Positions 32,525-40,877 of a stretch of 64,000 nt of DNA are shown here, one piece after another. A program made the position numbers and the translations under genes. Each line of letters begins with the position of its first letter. Position 1 is the first letter of the stretch. Below the pieces are notes generated by a model, which saw only the letters and a list, made by a program, of their open reading frames with translations, had not been told where the DNA came from and ran no database searches. This stretch comes from Bacteroidota bacterium (GTDB lineage: Bacteria; Bacteroidota; Rhodothermia; Rhodothermales; UBA10348): NCBI GenBank assembly GCA_029262775.1, contig JAJCYR010000056.1, positions 62,001 to 126,000 of the forward strand, given 5' to 3'.

Positions 32525-34011
32525 ACGTCCACGCCACCCCAGATGCGGGGAAACAGGCTTTCCACGCGTCCACCGCGTACCCTTCCAAGGCCGAGCGCGG
32601 CGCCCCGGCACCGGACAATTACAACCGGAATATGCGGGGCGGCGGGAGAGAGCGCCTCGGGCTGCACCGGGCGGCGCACCAGGTAATCGGTGACTGCTTC
32701 GGGCGCAATGTCCACCGTACCATTTTGGGCAAACGGGCCGACAGTCCGGGCAGCCTCGGTCGTGAGCCGGTGATCGCGCGTTTTCGGGTTGAAGAGGCGG
32801 ACGCCATATGACAATCGAACGGCGGTCGAGGGTTCTGGGGCGATAGATCGTCCAGGATCGGTGGACCCGCCGGTGCCTGTGCCCGAAAACATGCCAAGGC
32901 CCGGCTGAATGTGCGGCGCCAGGCCTGCTGACACGAGGCGGTTGTGACACATTCGCCAGCGCATCAGAACGTCGGCAGGCACATCGAGTACCGACCAGGG
33001 GATATCGTCAGCCGCGAGTGCCTGGCTGACGGGCTTCACGACGGTATGTTGTAGATGGGCCGCCGCCCGTCCCGTTTTTTCCAGGATGCAGACGAAAAAA
33101 CCACCCGTGTCGTTGTCGTGCGGCCATAACCGGCGCGCGTGGCGGACGTCGGCATGGAAGCGCTCGCCCTGCCAGGACGGGATGCCTTCCCGCAGCACGA
33201 GCTCGGGGACGGGTCGCGGCTCGACAACGCGCACGTCGCCACGCGCGCCGAGCACGTCCGACACGACGCCCTCGTTTTCTTCCGGCGAAAACGTGCACGT
33301 GGCGTAGGCAATGCGCCCGCCAGGTCGCACAAGCCGTGCGGCCTCCGTGAGAAGCCGGACCTGCGATCCACGCAGCATGCTGTGGCCTGCGCGACCGAGC
33401 CTCTGCGAATCGTGCAGGATATCCGGATGGCGTCGACACGTGCCCTCGGCGGAGCAGGGGGCATCGACGAGCACGAGGTCGAATGTGTTGTCTGCGGCCG
33501 GAAAGGCGCCTCCGTCGGCCACCAGCGTGGCCACATTGGTGAGGCCGAGCCGGTTCATGGTCGTCTGCACAACGCCCAGTCGCTCACCTGAACGGTCGGC
33601 CGCCACCACGAAGCCCTCTGGCCCAGCGGCAAGCGCCAGTTCGGCCGTCTTGTTGCCGGGAGCGGCGCACATGTCGAGCACGTGGTCTCCAGGCGCAGGC
33701 GCAAGGAGATGCACGGCGAGCATGGCCGCTTCTTCCTGGATGTGCCACATCCCCAGAAGGTACTGGACCATGAAGTCATGCGACGCGTTGCCAATGGGAA
33801 ACCGGTACGCACCCGCGCGCCAGGGGACGGGCTTGAGGCCTTGTAGCGTATCGGGAACGGACGCGCCAGCTGAACCCCTGTCATAGGCGGACTCGAGGCC
33901 CGCCGCGTGCCAGGCCGTTGTTGGAAGCGGCCGCTGGCAGGCGGCGCTGAACGCAGCGACGTCACCACAGATCTCCCGGTACGTGTCAACAAGAAGGGGG
34001 TACGCGGCCAC
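32485..34011 (-). CDS. NOL1/NOP2/Sun-family rRNA (cytosine-C5) methyltransferase, RsmF-like
   Basis: 508 aa. SAM domain motifs: VLDMCAAPGNKTAELA, VAADRSGERLG, DLVLVDAPCSAEGT (Cys in motif IV), and IAYATCTFSPEENEGV (catalytic Cys). The C-terminal part, from about residue 320, is PUA-like/RsmF-C-like and ends in VRCRGAALGLGRVRGGRVESLFPRIWGG, as in RsmF. Likely methylates rRNA; the precise site is not known. Its stop region overlaps tonB by 40 bp. It marks the left border of the lower-GC module that begins at 34040. Confidence 0.9.
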   Translation of the reverse strand: MAAYPLLVDTYREICGDVAAFSAACQRPLPTTAWHAAGLESAYDRGSAGASVPDTLQGLKPVPWRAGAYRFPIGNASHDFMVQYLLGMWHIQEEAAMLAVHLLAPAPGDHVLDMCAAPGNKTAELALAAGPEGFVVAADRSGERLGVVQTTMNRLGLTNVATLVADGGAFPAADNTFDLVLVDAPCSAEGTCRRHPDILHDSQRLGRAGHSMLRGSQVRLLTEAARLVRPGGRIAYATCTFSPEENEGVVSDVLGARGDVRVVEPRPVPELVLREGIPSWQGERFHADVRHARRLWPHDNDTGGFFVCILEKTGRAAAHLQHTVVKPVSQALAADDIPWSVLDVPADVLMRWRMCHNRLVSAGLAPHIQPGLGMFSGTGTGGSTDPGRSIAPEPSTAVRLSYGVRLFNPKTRDHRLTTEAARTVGPFAQNGTVDIAPEAVTDYLVRRPVQPEALSPAAPHIPVVIVRCRGAALGLGRVRGGRVESLFPRIWGGVDVQRSLNRNDITPV

Positions 34012-34057
34012 GGCGTGCTCGGATGGGCGTCAGAGAGAATGATCTTACTTTATCTGC

Positions 34058-35320
34058 TCAATCGCGTGTCTCTGTTGGCGCATAGATCACGAGTCGCAGT
34101 TCACTGTCATCCAACAACGTGTATTCCGGGACACGACCGGACAGTTCTTCACTATTGTATAGAATAATGGTTACGCCTTCACCCCGTTTATCCATCATGG
34201 TCGATCGATCGGTTCCCAGCTCTGACTCACTGGGCACCTGACATTTTGCCAGCAAACTGGTGATCGTTTCGTTTCGAGCCGCTTGTCGATAGGGCAGGCT
34301 GTCTACCGTCATGGTGTTCGGGATGGCTCCGGGCGAGTAAAGCTCCAAGCGATTCGCAAACATTCGCAACCGAATCTTGGCGTCCTGCATCGCGTAGTCG
34401 CGATGCGCGACCGCGTTGACGATGGCCTCAAACACGGCTGTCATATCGAATTGGGGCAGGTCCTTCCGACCTGTTCTCTTGGAGGCGGCGACCCGCATAT
34501 TCTTGGCAACAAAATGGCAAGCCGATAACACTTGTTGATCGAGTGGGCCTGTGATATCCGCAGCATCAAGCTGATAAGTCTGATCACCAGATGGGCGAAT
34601 ATCAGCGCCTCGATAAGCTACTGCCTGGATGTACGCATTAGGTAGCCACTGCCTCGGGTCATCGGTGGCAAGTAGTATACCCGCCACTGACGGGCGCAGG
34701 ACATCGTTATCCATGCTGGCTATGCCGAGTTTGCGCAGTAGATCATCACGGTTGTCCCGCGAGCGCGTCGTAGCGAATCGCCGCCATAACGCTTCATTCA
34801 GTTCATCCAGCGTGGCATTCGGAACCGGCTGTTCGTCAAACCGAATGATTCTCGCCTGACTGCGTTGCTGAAACAGCCGGGCGAGAAAGTCGGGGGCCAT
34901 TTGGCGCTTGGCATCACCTACGCGATGCATATAGCCCCCCGGACTACGATGTACCCACAGACTGCGACCGATTTCCACCTTCAGCACGGCCTGTTCGTTA
35001 CCGGTTGTTGTAGCCAGCAGTAGCCGTTCAATGGTTGGGGTTAAGGGTGGTGTCACCGAGTCCAGGCAGGTCTCGCGGACATAATCAGTCACGAGGTCAA
35101 GCCGGTCCCGCGGAATTCCCAGCACCTCCCTTGTGACGTCGTCCACACCCAGAACGCAGACACCGCCCTTGGCATTGGCGAATGCCGCCAACTCGTCAGC
35201 CAACGAATCACGACGGGGTTCACTCACTCGCTTTCCGGCAAACCGTACCTCTTTCAGCTCAAGGAAGGAATCTTCCCCAAGTTGAATTTTTTCCAGGAGT
35301 GCAGCCTCGGTGTCGAACAT
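34058..35320 (-). CDS. AlbA_2 (Schlafen-type) domain protein with C-terminal HATPase_c_4-like domain
   Basis: 420 aa. The N-terminal AlbA_2/Slfn domain (about 10-130) has the E-x-K signature (Glu21-Leu-Lys23 in FLELKEVRF) and the helix LADELAAFANAKGGVCVLGVDD. The middle part is alpha-helical. The C-terminal part (about 290-400) carries FEAIVNAVAHRDY (297-309) and ...RLELYSPGAIPNTMTVDSL, the ATPase-like segment usual in the family once labelled AAA-4. Such proteins are often called transcriptional regulators, but Slfn-type domains can bind or cleave RNA. It follows the PHP-ABC gene after 3 bp on the same strand, so the two form an operon. Lower GC than its neighbours. Confidence 0.85.
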   Translation of the reverse strand: MFDTEAALLEKIQLGEDSFLELKEVRFAGKRVSEPRRDSLADELAAFANAKGGVCVLGVDDVTREVLGIPRDRLDLVTDYVRETCLDSVTPPLTPTIERLLLATTTGNEQAVLKVEIGRSLWVHRSPGGYMHRVGDAKRQMAPDFLARLFQQRSQARIIRFDEQPVPNATLDELNEALWRRFATTRSRDNRDDLLRKLGIASMDNDVLRPSVAGILLATDDPRQWLPNAYIQAVAYRGADIRPSGDQTYQLDAADITGPLDQQVLSACHFVAKNMRVAASKRTGRKDLPQFDMTAVFEAIVNAVAHRDYAMQDAKIRLRMFANRLELYSPGAIPNTMTVDSLPYRQAARNETITSLLAKCQVPSESELGTDRSTMMDKRGEGVTIILYNSEELSGRVPEYTLLDDSELRLVIYAPTETRD

Positions 35321-35323
35321 GAC

Positions 35324-38179
35324 TTACGCCTCCTTTGCCAACCGACGATAGCGCCGTTCAAATGCATCACGGCCACCCTCCATGACATGGCAGACCTCAT
35401 TGCGCATGTCTTTTTCCTGAAGGGAGCCTCTCTCGATCACCCGACACTGACCGCCCCGAAAATCGAGTGCATGGAGCATTTCGGCATCCCCGTTGACCAC
35501 GATATTGGGATTATGGGTCACCGCGATGATCTGTCGACGTAGCTTGTTCGTTCGCAACTGCTGTACCACCAAGTTATAGATAAGGTGATTATCCAAGTCA
35601 TCTTCAGGTTGATCCAGCACAATTGGTTCAGAGCCGTGGGCCAACAGAAAAGCCAGCATAGCCGCCGCACGTTGGCCAGCTGAAGCCTGTTCAATGGACT
35701 TGAAGTCTCGTCCATCGCCTTGTTGACTGTACTTTACATCCAGGCCATCATCCGGATACCACATCATTATGTGGTCCACAAACTCGGGACGGTTACTCGC
35801 CTGCCGCTCAAGGAAGTTATTGAAGTGGCCGCCAAAATCGCCATCACCTCGGCAGGCATTGATAAGACGTTGTTTGATTTGGCCAATCCTTTGTTCCAAT
35901 TCCTCTCGAGCCCGAATGGCATCATCAGGCAACCGGTCTATCAGCCCGGCGACCATCCCCCTGGCGGGCTGGCCAGCTTCGTCAACCAGGATATCGTTTT
36001 CGAACTTGGGGTACTCCGCGTCCAGCAGACCTCGAATGCTTCGTTCCATGGCGCGGATATCTTGCCCGTAAGGCTTCAGGCCGATCTGCACATAGTCGTT
36101 TCCAGCCAGACTTTCGGCAAGGAAAGCTTCCCGTCGCTCGCTGAGGGCGAGGCGAGCAGCCACCACCTTTCTGATTTGGGATTTGGCCGAATTTATGGCC
36201 TCGTTGCGCTGTGCTTCCAATGACCCCAGCTCCTTCCGCTGGTTTTCCAGCCGCTGCCGCTCCTGGACCAACTGGCCATACTCGCTGGGATCCGCCACGC
36301 CCTGCTCTTTCAGGTCTCGAACAAGTTTTTCGTAATCGGTCCGCGCCTTCTTCACGGCCTGCTGCCATCCAGTGCCCGGGAGTTTCTCCCGTTCTTGGCG
36401 GACGGAGGCCGCCAAAACATCTGCGGTGCCCGTAAGCGCCTTCGAGGCAGACTCAATCACCTTGTGGAGTGTCGACAGGACGGCCAGTGCTTCCTTGTCG
36501 TGCCCGCTATTCTCGTCGAACAAGTCCTCTGGCACATCCTCCGCCACCAACTCCGCTGCCAGTTCACGAACACGGCGTACTATTACATCGGCCGATTGGA
36601 ACTGGCGAGTCACTTCTTTGTCTTGCCGGGAAGAACGCTGATATGCCTTCAGCACATCCGCGTGATGGGCTTCCTCGAATTTCTTCAGTTTCCGCTGCAC
36701 GTCTTCCAGACGAATCTTAAGCGCATCACGTCCCTCAAGGCGGCCGGCCTTGTCACGTGCTGTGGCGCAAAGAGTAAAATAGGTTTGCCGTGCCTCACGC
36801 AGTGCGGTTCGTTCGGCACCCACTTCGGCCGCATCGTCTATGAAATCAAGCAGCGCCTGCTGACTTCCACCGGCCAGTGCTGCGATCTGCCCTTGGCTGA
36901 ACAGGCGGGCGGGGAAACGCTCGGGAATCACCGCCTGATTATCCGAGTCACACCACTGACCATCTTTTTGTTCTTCGACGACCGAACCCGAGCCATCCTG
37001 GCGCCAGTGCACACGGTAGCGTGTGCCGTGCCGAACGAAGATTAGCACCACATGGGTATCCGGTGTGAGCGCGCCATCATCATCCCGCCCGCGCGCCACA
37101 CGAATAAACCTCTCAAAGGTGCGTCGGGACTCGCTACCCTGCTCAAGGGCTTGCAGTTCGTTCTCGCGCCTCAACGCCAGGCGCATTGCGTGCACGATGG
37201 TAGACTTCCCTGTCCCGCGTCCGCCTACCAGCGCGTTAAACCACGGGCTATAGGAAAGAGTCTCTGGCTGACCACGCCCCATGTAGCGGGCTTCGCTGAT
37301 CTGTATTGACTCAATGTAGTCCTCCGGCAACGCGTTTGGATCAAAACGTTCCGGGTCATCGCTGCGGCGAATGGAAAACCCTTCTCCATCCATCAGGGCA
37401 AGTCTCAGCCCCTCCAGTGATGGCTCAGACATCTTGATCCACGTGTAGCGGGAGCCGGGAATTTTCTCGCCACGAAAACTGTGGCAGTCTGACCCTGCAA
37501 CTTCGGGCCATGTCAACCCTGCATCCTGGTAAATCACAGGTTTCGGAATCGATCGGTCGACGACTTCCATGGCGAACACGTGTTCACAACGGAACACGTG
37601 TTGCAGCGTATTCGGATCCAATGCAGCAACAGCACGGTCTTCATCGGCGTTGGCAGCAAGTCTCAGTAAACCCTTGGGCTGATCCACATGAGCGGGAATA
37701 ACCAGCGCCCCGGCCGATGTTACAGCCTCAATGACCTCAATGGGGGACTTGCGTGTGACATCATCACTTTCACCTTTTTTGCCCTGATAACCGACCTGCC
37801 CCAGAAGAGTATCTATGTCCGCAGTCGTTGCATGCTTATCGAAAATTGCCAGAAGGTGTAGTCCGCCATTAACCGATAGTTCAACACCCGGGAAGAGATG
37901 CAAATCGCGAAACCCCTCCGGAGGACTGCTTTTCATCTTGCGATAGGCGGCCTTCAGTCGATCAATCCAGGCTCCACTGTTGTGATCCGTAACAGCTACA
38001 CAATCGATTTCGGCCGCCATGAATTTGAGTAGCCACTCTTCTGGCGACAGTTCCAGATCCTCGTTTCTGGCCCAAGGAGTATCCGTTGAAGCTGGCGTAT
38101 GCGTGTGAAAGTCAAAGCTCCACCATCGCGCCCCTGGATAACGCCCGACAGCATCCAGTTTCGGAGTATTCGGATTCAT
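35324..38179 (-). CDS. PHP phosphoesterase fused to SMC/ABC-like ATPase (TrlF-like)
   Basis: 951 aa. An N-terminal PHP domain (about 20-270) keeps every metal residue: His25/His27 (DFHTHT), Asp65-His66 (VTDHNS), Glu100 and His108, His164 (PAHVD), Asp231/His233 (GSDCHS). An ABC/SMC head follows: Walker A GGRGTGKST at 319-327, a coiled-coil-rich middle at about 445-800 without a zinc hook, signature SAGQ at 833-836, Walker B IVLDQPEDDLD at 853-863 and H-loop His889. I recall this architecture being named TrlF-family in current annotation. ABC ATPases with PHP nucleases have been described among biological-conflict systems. Predicted role: ATP-gated nuclease or phosphoesterase acting on nucleic acid. 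First gene of a two-gene operon. Confidence 0.9.
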   Translation of the reverse strand: MNPNTPKLDAVGRYPGARWWSFDFHTHTPASTDTPWARNEDLELSPEEWLLKFMAAEIDCVAVTDHNSGAWIDRLKAAYRKMKSSPPEGFRDLHLFPGVELSVNGGLHLLAIFDKHATTADIDTLLGQVGYQGKKGESDDVTRKSPIEVIEAVTSAGALVIPAHVDQPKGLLRLAANADEDRAVAALDPNTLQHVFRCEHVFAMEVVDRSIPKPVIYQDAGLTWPEVAGSDCHSFRGEKIPGSRYTWIKMSEPSLEGLRLALMDGEGFSIRRSDDPERFDPNALPEDYIESIQISEARYMGRGQPETLSYSPWFNALVGGRGTGKSTIVHAMRLALRRENELQALEQGSESRRTFERFIRVARGRDDDGALTPDTHVVLIFVRHGTRYRVHWRQDGSGSVVEEQKDGQWCDSDNQAVIPERFPARLFSQGQIAALAGGSQQALLDFIDDAAEVGAERTALREARQTYFTLCATARDKAGRLEGRDALKIRLEDVQRKLKKFEEAHHADVLKAYQRSSRQDKEVTRQFQSADVIVRRVRELAAELVAEDVPEDLFDENSGHDKEALAVLSTLHKVIESASKALTGTADVLAASVRQEREKLPGTGWQQAVKKARTDYEKLVRDLKEQGVADPSEYGQLVQERQRLENQRKELGSLEAQRNEAINSAKSQIRKVVAARLALSERREAFLAESLAGNDYVQIGLKPYGQDIRAMERSIRGLLDAEYPKFENDILVDEAGQPARGMVAGLIDRLPDDAIRAREELEQRIGQIKQRLINACRGDGDFGGHFNNFLERQASNRPEFVDHIMMWYPDDGLDVKYSQQGDGRDFKSIEQASAGQRAAAMLAFLLAHGSEPIVLDQPEDDLDNHLIYNLVVQQLRTNKLRRQIIAVTHNPNIVVNGDAEMLHALDFRGGQCRVIERGSLQEKDMRNEVCHVMEGGRDAFERRYRRLAKEA

Positions 38180-38301
38180 GGTTCGGCCACCTCAAATGTC
38201 AAACGGTGCTGATCTTACTCACTTGTGGTGATTTCAAATGCATCCCAATGTAAGGAGGATGAGCCGGATCCGCTATGTGGACCAATGGGAACCACTTGGC
38301 G

Positions 38302-40197
38302 TCACAGGGTGACGATGAAATGAATGCGGGCGGCCAACTGTTCGTTGCCCGCGTCCGGGTTCAGCGTGAGCGGCGCATCGGGCGCGTTCAGGAGGGAGAG
38401 TGTCGCGGCCGCTGTATCGCCCAGAAGTAATTTTGTCACGGAAAGCTCGCTGCGCACGAGCCAGGGGCGATGGGAGAGGGGGGAGTCGGCGCGGTCGGCG
38501 AACGTGCGGGGAGATTCGGCGGTTACGAAGAGGGACACGCGGAGGCGCTCTACGGGATTCACGGCGGACGACAGGCCAAGCGTATGCGGGGCCAGACCGC
38601 TCGTAATCTGCCACCACAGAACATTGCCGCGCGATACCATGCGGTGATAACGGTACCAGAGGGACACATGCTGCGCGCCTGTGACGTGGGCCGATCCCGA
38701 AATGGCCCGGCCTTCGAGCCCCGTCGAGACATGGGACTCCCGGTGGAAGAAGCGCCGCCGCACGAGGTCCTGGTTTACGCGGCGCGTGGCCGTAAGCCCC
38801 TTCGTGTCCCGGAAAGCAATGGAGAAAAGCGCCTCGTCCACTACGCGTCCGGCCACGCCCGGGAGGCGCCCGAGGACCATGTCTGCCGCGACTTCCAGGC
38901 GCTGGGACCGCACTGAAAACCCCGGGTCGGAGGTAATGCCGACGTGGGGCTCGTCGGGCAGGAAGCCGCCAAAATCAGCGCCCTCGCGCCAGAGCGACAG
39001 CAACGACAGACCGGTGTCCACATCGGTACGTTCGGCGTGCATGCGGACGCTTATCGCGGCCGAGCGCGTCTTGACCATGCGGAGCGCGAGCGATCCACTG
39101 GCTGAAAGCGGTGCCGATACCCGGGGCCTGTCGCCTTGCGTGGACAGCATGATGGCGGCGTCAATGTTTTTGGATGTGACCTCCAGCTGTGCCGAGGGAA
39201 CGAATTCGCGGATGCGCTGTGGGCCAGTAGAGGTCTCTGTGCCTCGAATGCCGGCTGCAAGGCGCCAGCACCGCAGGTCGTCGCAGCGGTGCAGCCAGAT
39301 CTGGCCGCCACCCTGCTGGACGCGGATATTGTCTGGGGCCTCTATGCGGAGGGGGCGGGAAGAGACCGAGAGGTCCCGGGCCCACGCTCGCAGGCCCGCG
39401 TCCCAGCGGCGGGTGAGGGGCCGTACCGCCTGGATGATCCCCGAAAACTCTTCTTCGGACGTGGGCCACTCGCGGCCGAACTCGGGGATGAACCGGAAGT
39501 CCCGCTGCAGCCTGCTGTAGGCCAGTGTGGACAGCGTCCAGGCGCCGGGCATCGCATCGACCCGAATCCAGGGTGCGTGGATGCGGACGCGGGGCCGGTC
39601 CGTGCCGTTGTAGGAGGACCAGACGCGGTTCGAGAGCGCGGGATCGGTCATGTGGTGCTCATCGAACCGGTACCCAGCCTCCATGTGCGTCAAGGGGCCC
39701 GTCGAGGAGGCCAGGAACTCCATGGTGGGGCCGCTGCGGTCTACATTCCGGTCTTCTTTCTGCTGGAAGCGGGCGGGACCGGGGTCGCCCGTTTCGTTGA
39801 GCGCCGAAACGGAGAAGCGAAGGTGACGCCCGGGTTCGCGCCGGGTGCGGATGTTTATCGTACCGTCCGATCGTGCGTGGCCGGGTGCGACAAACCAGGC
39901 GGAATCCCAGGAAATGGAATCCGTGGCGGCCGTCGCAAAGGGGAGCGCATTCCACGGGAGTGCGCCGAGAAAGGTATGCGCGACCGGAAGTCCGTCGACG
40001 AGCACCTGTGTGGGGCCGGAAAGGGGTCCCCCCAGGCCGCGGCCGTAAACGTCCAGGTGGAAGCGGTCGAGCGACGAGGATGCGAGTGTGGGCAGGTTCC
40101 GGATGAGGTCCGTCGGCCGGTTCTGGGCGCTGCTGCCCTGCGGGCAGCAGGCCGCGAGGGTGACGAGGGCGATGATGGTGAGGCGGGCTGCATTCAT
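38302..40197 (-). CDS. TonB-receptor-like outer-membrane protein (plug plus barrel)
   Basis: 631 aa. Signal peptide (MNAARLTIIALVTLAACCPQGSSAQ; the Cys pair could make it a lipoprotein, but SSA-Q cleavage looks better). The plug-like start DRFHLDVYGRGLGGPLSGPTQVLVDGLPV is followed by many amphipathic strands with Arg/Trp-rich turns and a C-terminal HFIVTL ending in a hydrophobic residue, as in barrels. There is no carboxypeptidase-like N-domain and no obvious TonB box. It overlaps the upstream small OMP gene by 4 bp. Ligand unknown. Confidence 0.75.
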   Translation of the reverse strand: MNAARLTIIALVTLAACCPQGSSAQNRPTDLIRNLPTLASSSLDRFHLDVYGRGLGGPLSGPTQVLVDGLPVAHTFLGALPWNALPFATAATDSISWDSAWFVAPGHARSDGTINIRTRREPGRHLRFSVSALNETGDPGPARFQQKEDRNVDRSGPTMEFLASSTGPLTHMEAGYRFDEHHMTDPALSNRVWSSYNGTDRPRVRIHAPWIRVDAMPGAWTLSTLAYSRLQRDFRFIPEFGREWPTSEEEFSGIIQAVRPLTRRWDAGLRAWARDLSVSSRPLRIEAPDNIRVQQGGGQIWLHRCDDLRCWRLAAGIRGTETSTGPQRIREFVPSAQLEVTSKNIDAAIMLSTQGDRPRVSAPLSASGSLALRMVKTRSAAISVRMHAERTDVDTGLSLLSLWREGADFGGFLPDEPHVGITSDPGFSVRSQRLEVAADMVLGRLPGVAGRVVDEALFSIAFRDTKGLTATRRVNQDLVRRRFFHRESHVSTGLEGRAISGSAHVTGAQHVSLWYRYHRMVSRGNVLWWQITSGLAPHTLGLSSAVNPVERLRVSLFVTAESPRTFADRADSPLSHRPWLVRSELSVTKLLLGDTAAATLSLLNAPDAPLTLNPDAGNEQLAARIHFIVTL

Positions 40198-40877
40198 TCA
40201 ACCAGGGACCGGAGCCATGTGGGCATTCGGATGTCGACGACCAGACCGGCCGATGCCTGGACAAAGTCCATTCGCGGCCTGGTGAACGCGCGAAGCAGCC
40301 CCCCTTCGAAAAACAGGCCGGTCCGCTGGCCGAGGCGAATGTCGGCGCGGGCGTGGGGTTCGACAGAGAATTCACTCTCGCGCCGCTGGCCGGCGACGAG
40401 GTCCGCATCGCCGAACAGCATGAACAGATTTCCGGCGCGTAGACCTGCACCGAGTACGAGACGGGTGTGCGCGTGCCAGGTGGCGCGCCATCCGGCGTGC
40501 ACAAAGAAGGCGGTCCAGTCCGGAAGTTCGGAGTCGGCACTGTCGAACGAGAGGCCCAGCACGCCTGCTTCGAGCATGCCGAAGCCGAGCGGTGTTGCCG
40601 CCTGGATACGGGCGCCGCCGCGCTGGTCCCAGGCGGCGGCGCCCCGCTGCCTGGCGTTCAGGGACGCGGCGCCAGCCAGATAGAGGCGGCTGAAGGAGGC
40701 AGGACGCGAAGGGGCCGGATGCGGGGCGGCCGGGGCTTGCCGGGCTTCGGCGGCGGAGACTGCGAGCAGGCCGCACACGGCGGTGAGGCAGCACATCGTC
40801 AGGAACGTGTAAGGAACGACCACGTGGGTAGAGGCGAGGAGGCCGCGTGCAGCCCGGTGCCCAGGAAAGCGCGTCAT
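40194..40877 (-). CDS. Predicted outer-membrane beta-barrel protein, unknown family
   Basis: 227 aa. A long N-terminus with a hydrophobic segment (VVPYTFLTMCCLTAVCGLLAVSAAEA) is a probable signal peptide cleaved near AEARQA. The mature part has alternating beta strands (RLYLAGAASL, GMLEAGVLGLSF, ARADIRLGQRTGLFFEGGLL, SAGLVVDIRM) typical of a small barrel. I do not recognise a family. It is translationally coupled on both sides (4-bp overlaps) to the Wzi-like and receptor-like genes, so the three work together. Confidence 0.65.
   Translation of the reverse strand: MTRFPGHRAARGLLASTHVVVPYTFLTMCCLTAVCGLLAVSAAEARQAPAAPHPAPSRPASFSRLYLAGAASLNARQRGAAAWDQRGGARIQAATPLGFGMLEAGVLGLSFDSADSELPDWTAFFVHAGWRATWHAHTRLVLGAGLRAGNLFMLFGDADLVAGQRRESEFSVEPHARADIRLGQRTGLFFEGGLLRAFTRPRMDFVQASAGLVVDIRMPTWLRSLVE

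Larger units (their letters stand above)
34040..38219. mobile_element. Candidate inserted two-gene defence/conflict module bounded by a 10-bp direct repeat
   Basis: TGATCTTACT occurs at 34040-34049 and 38210-38219, outside but close to the ends of the two minus-strand genes at 34058-35320 and 35324-38179. By eye the interior runs about 48-55% GC against more than 60% on either side. The gene products (PHP-ABC ATPase, AlbA_2/HATPase) belong to families common in prokaryotic conflict systems. No integrase or transposase is present, so the boundary repeat could be a target-site duplication or a chance match. Confidence 0.5.
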
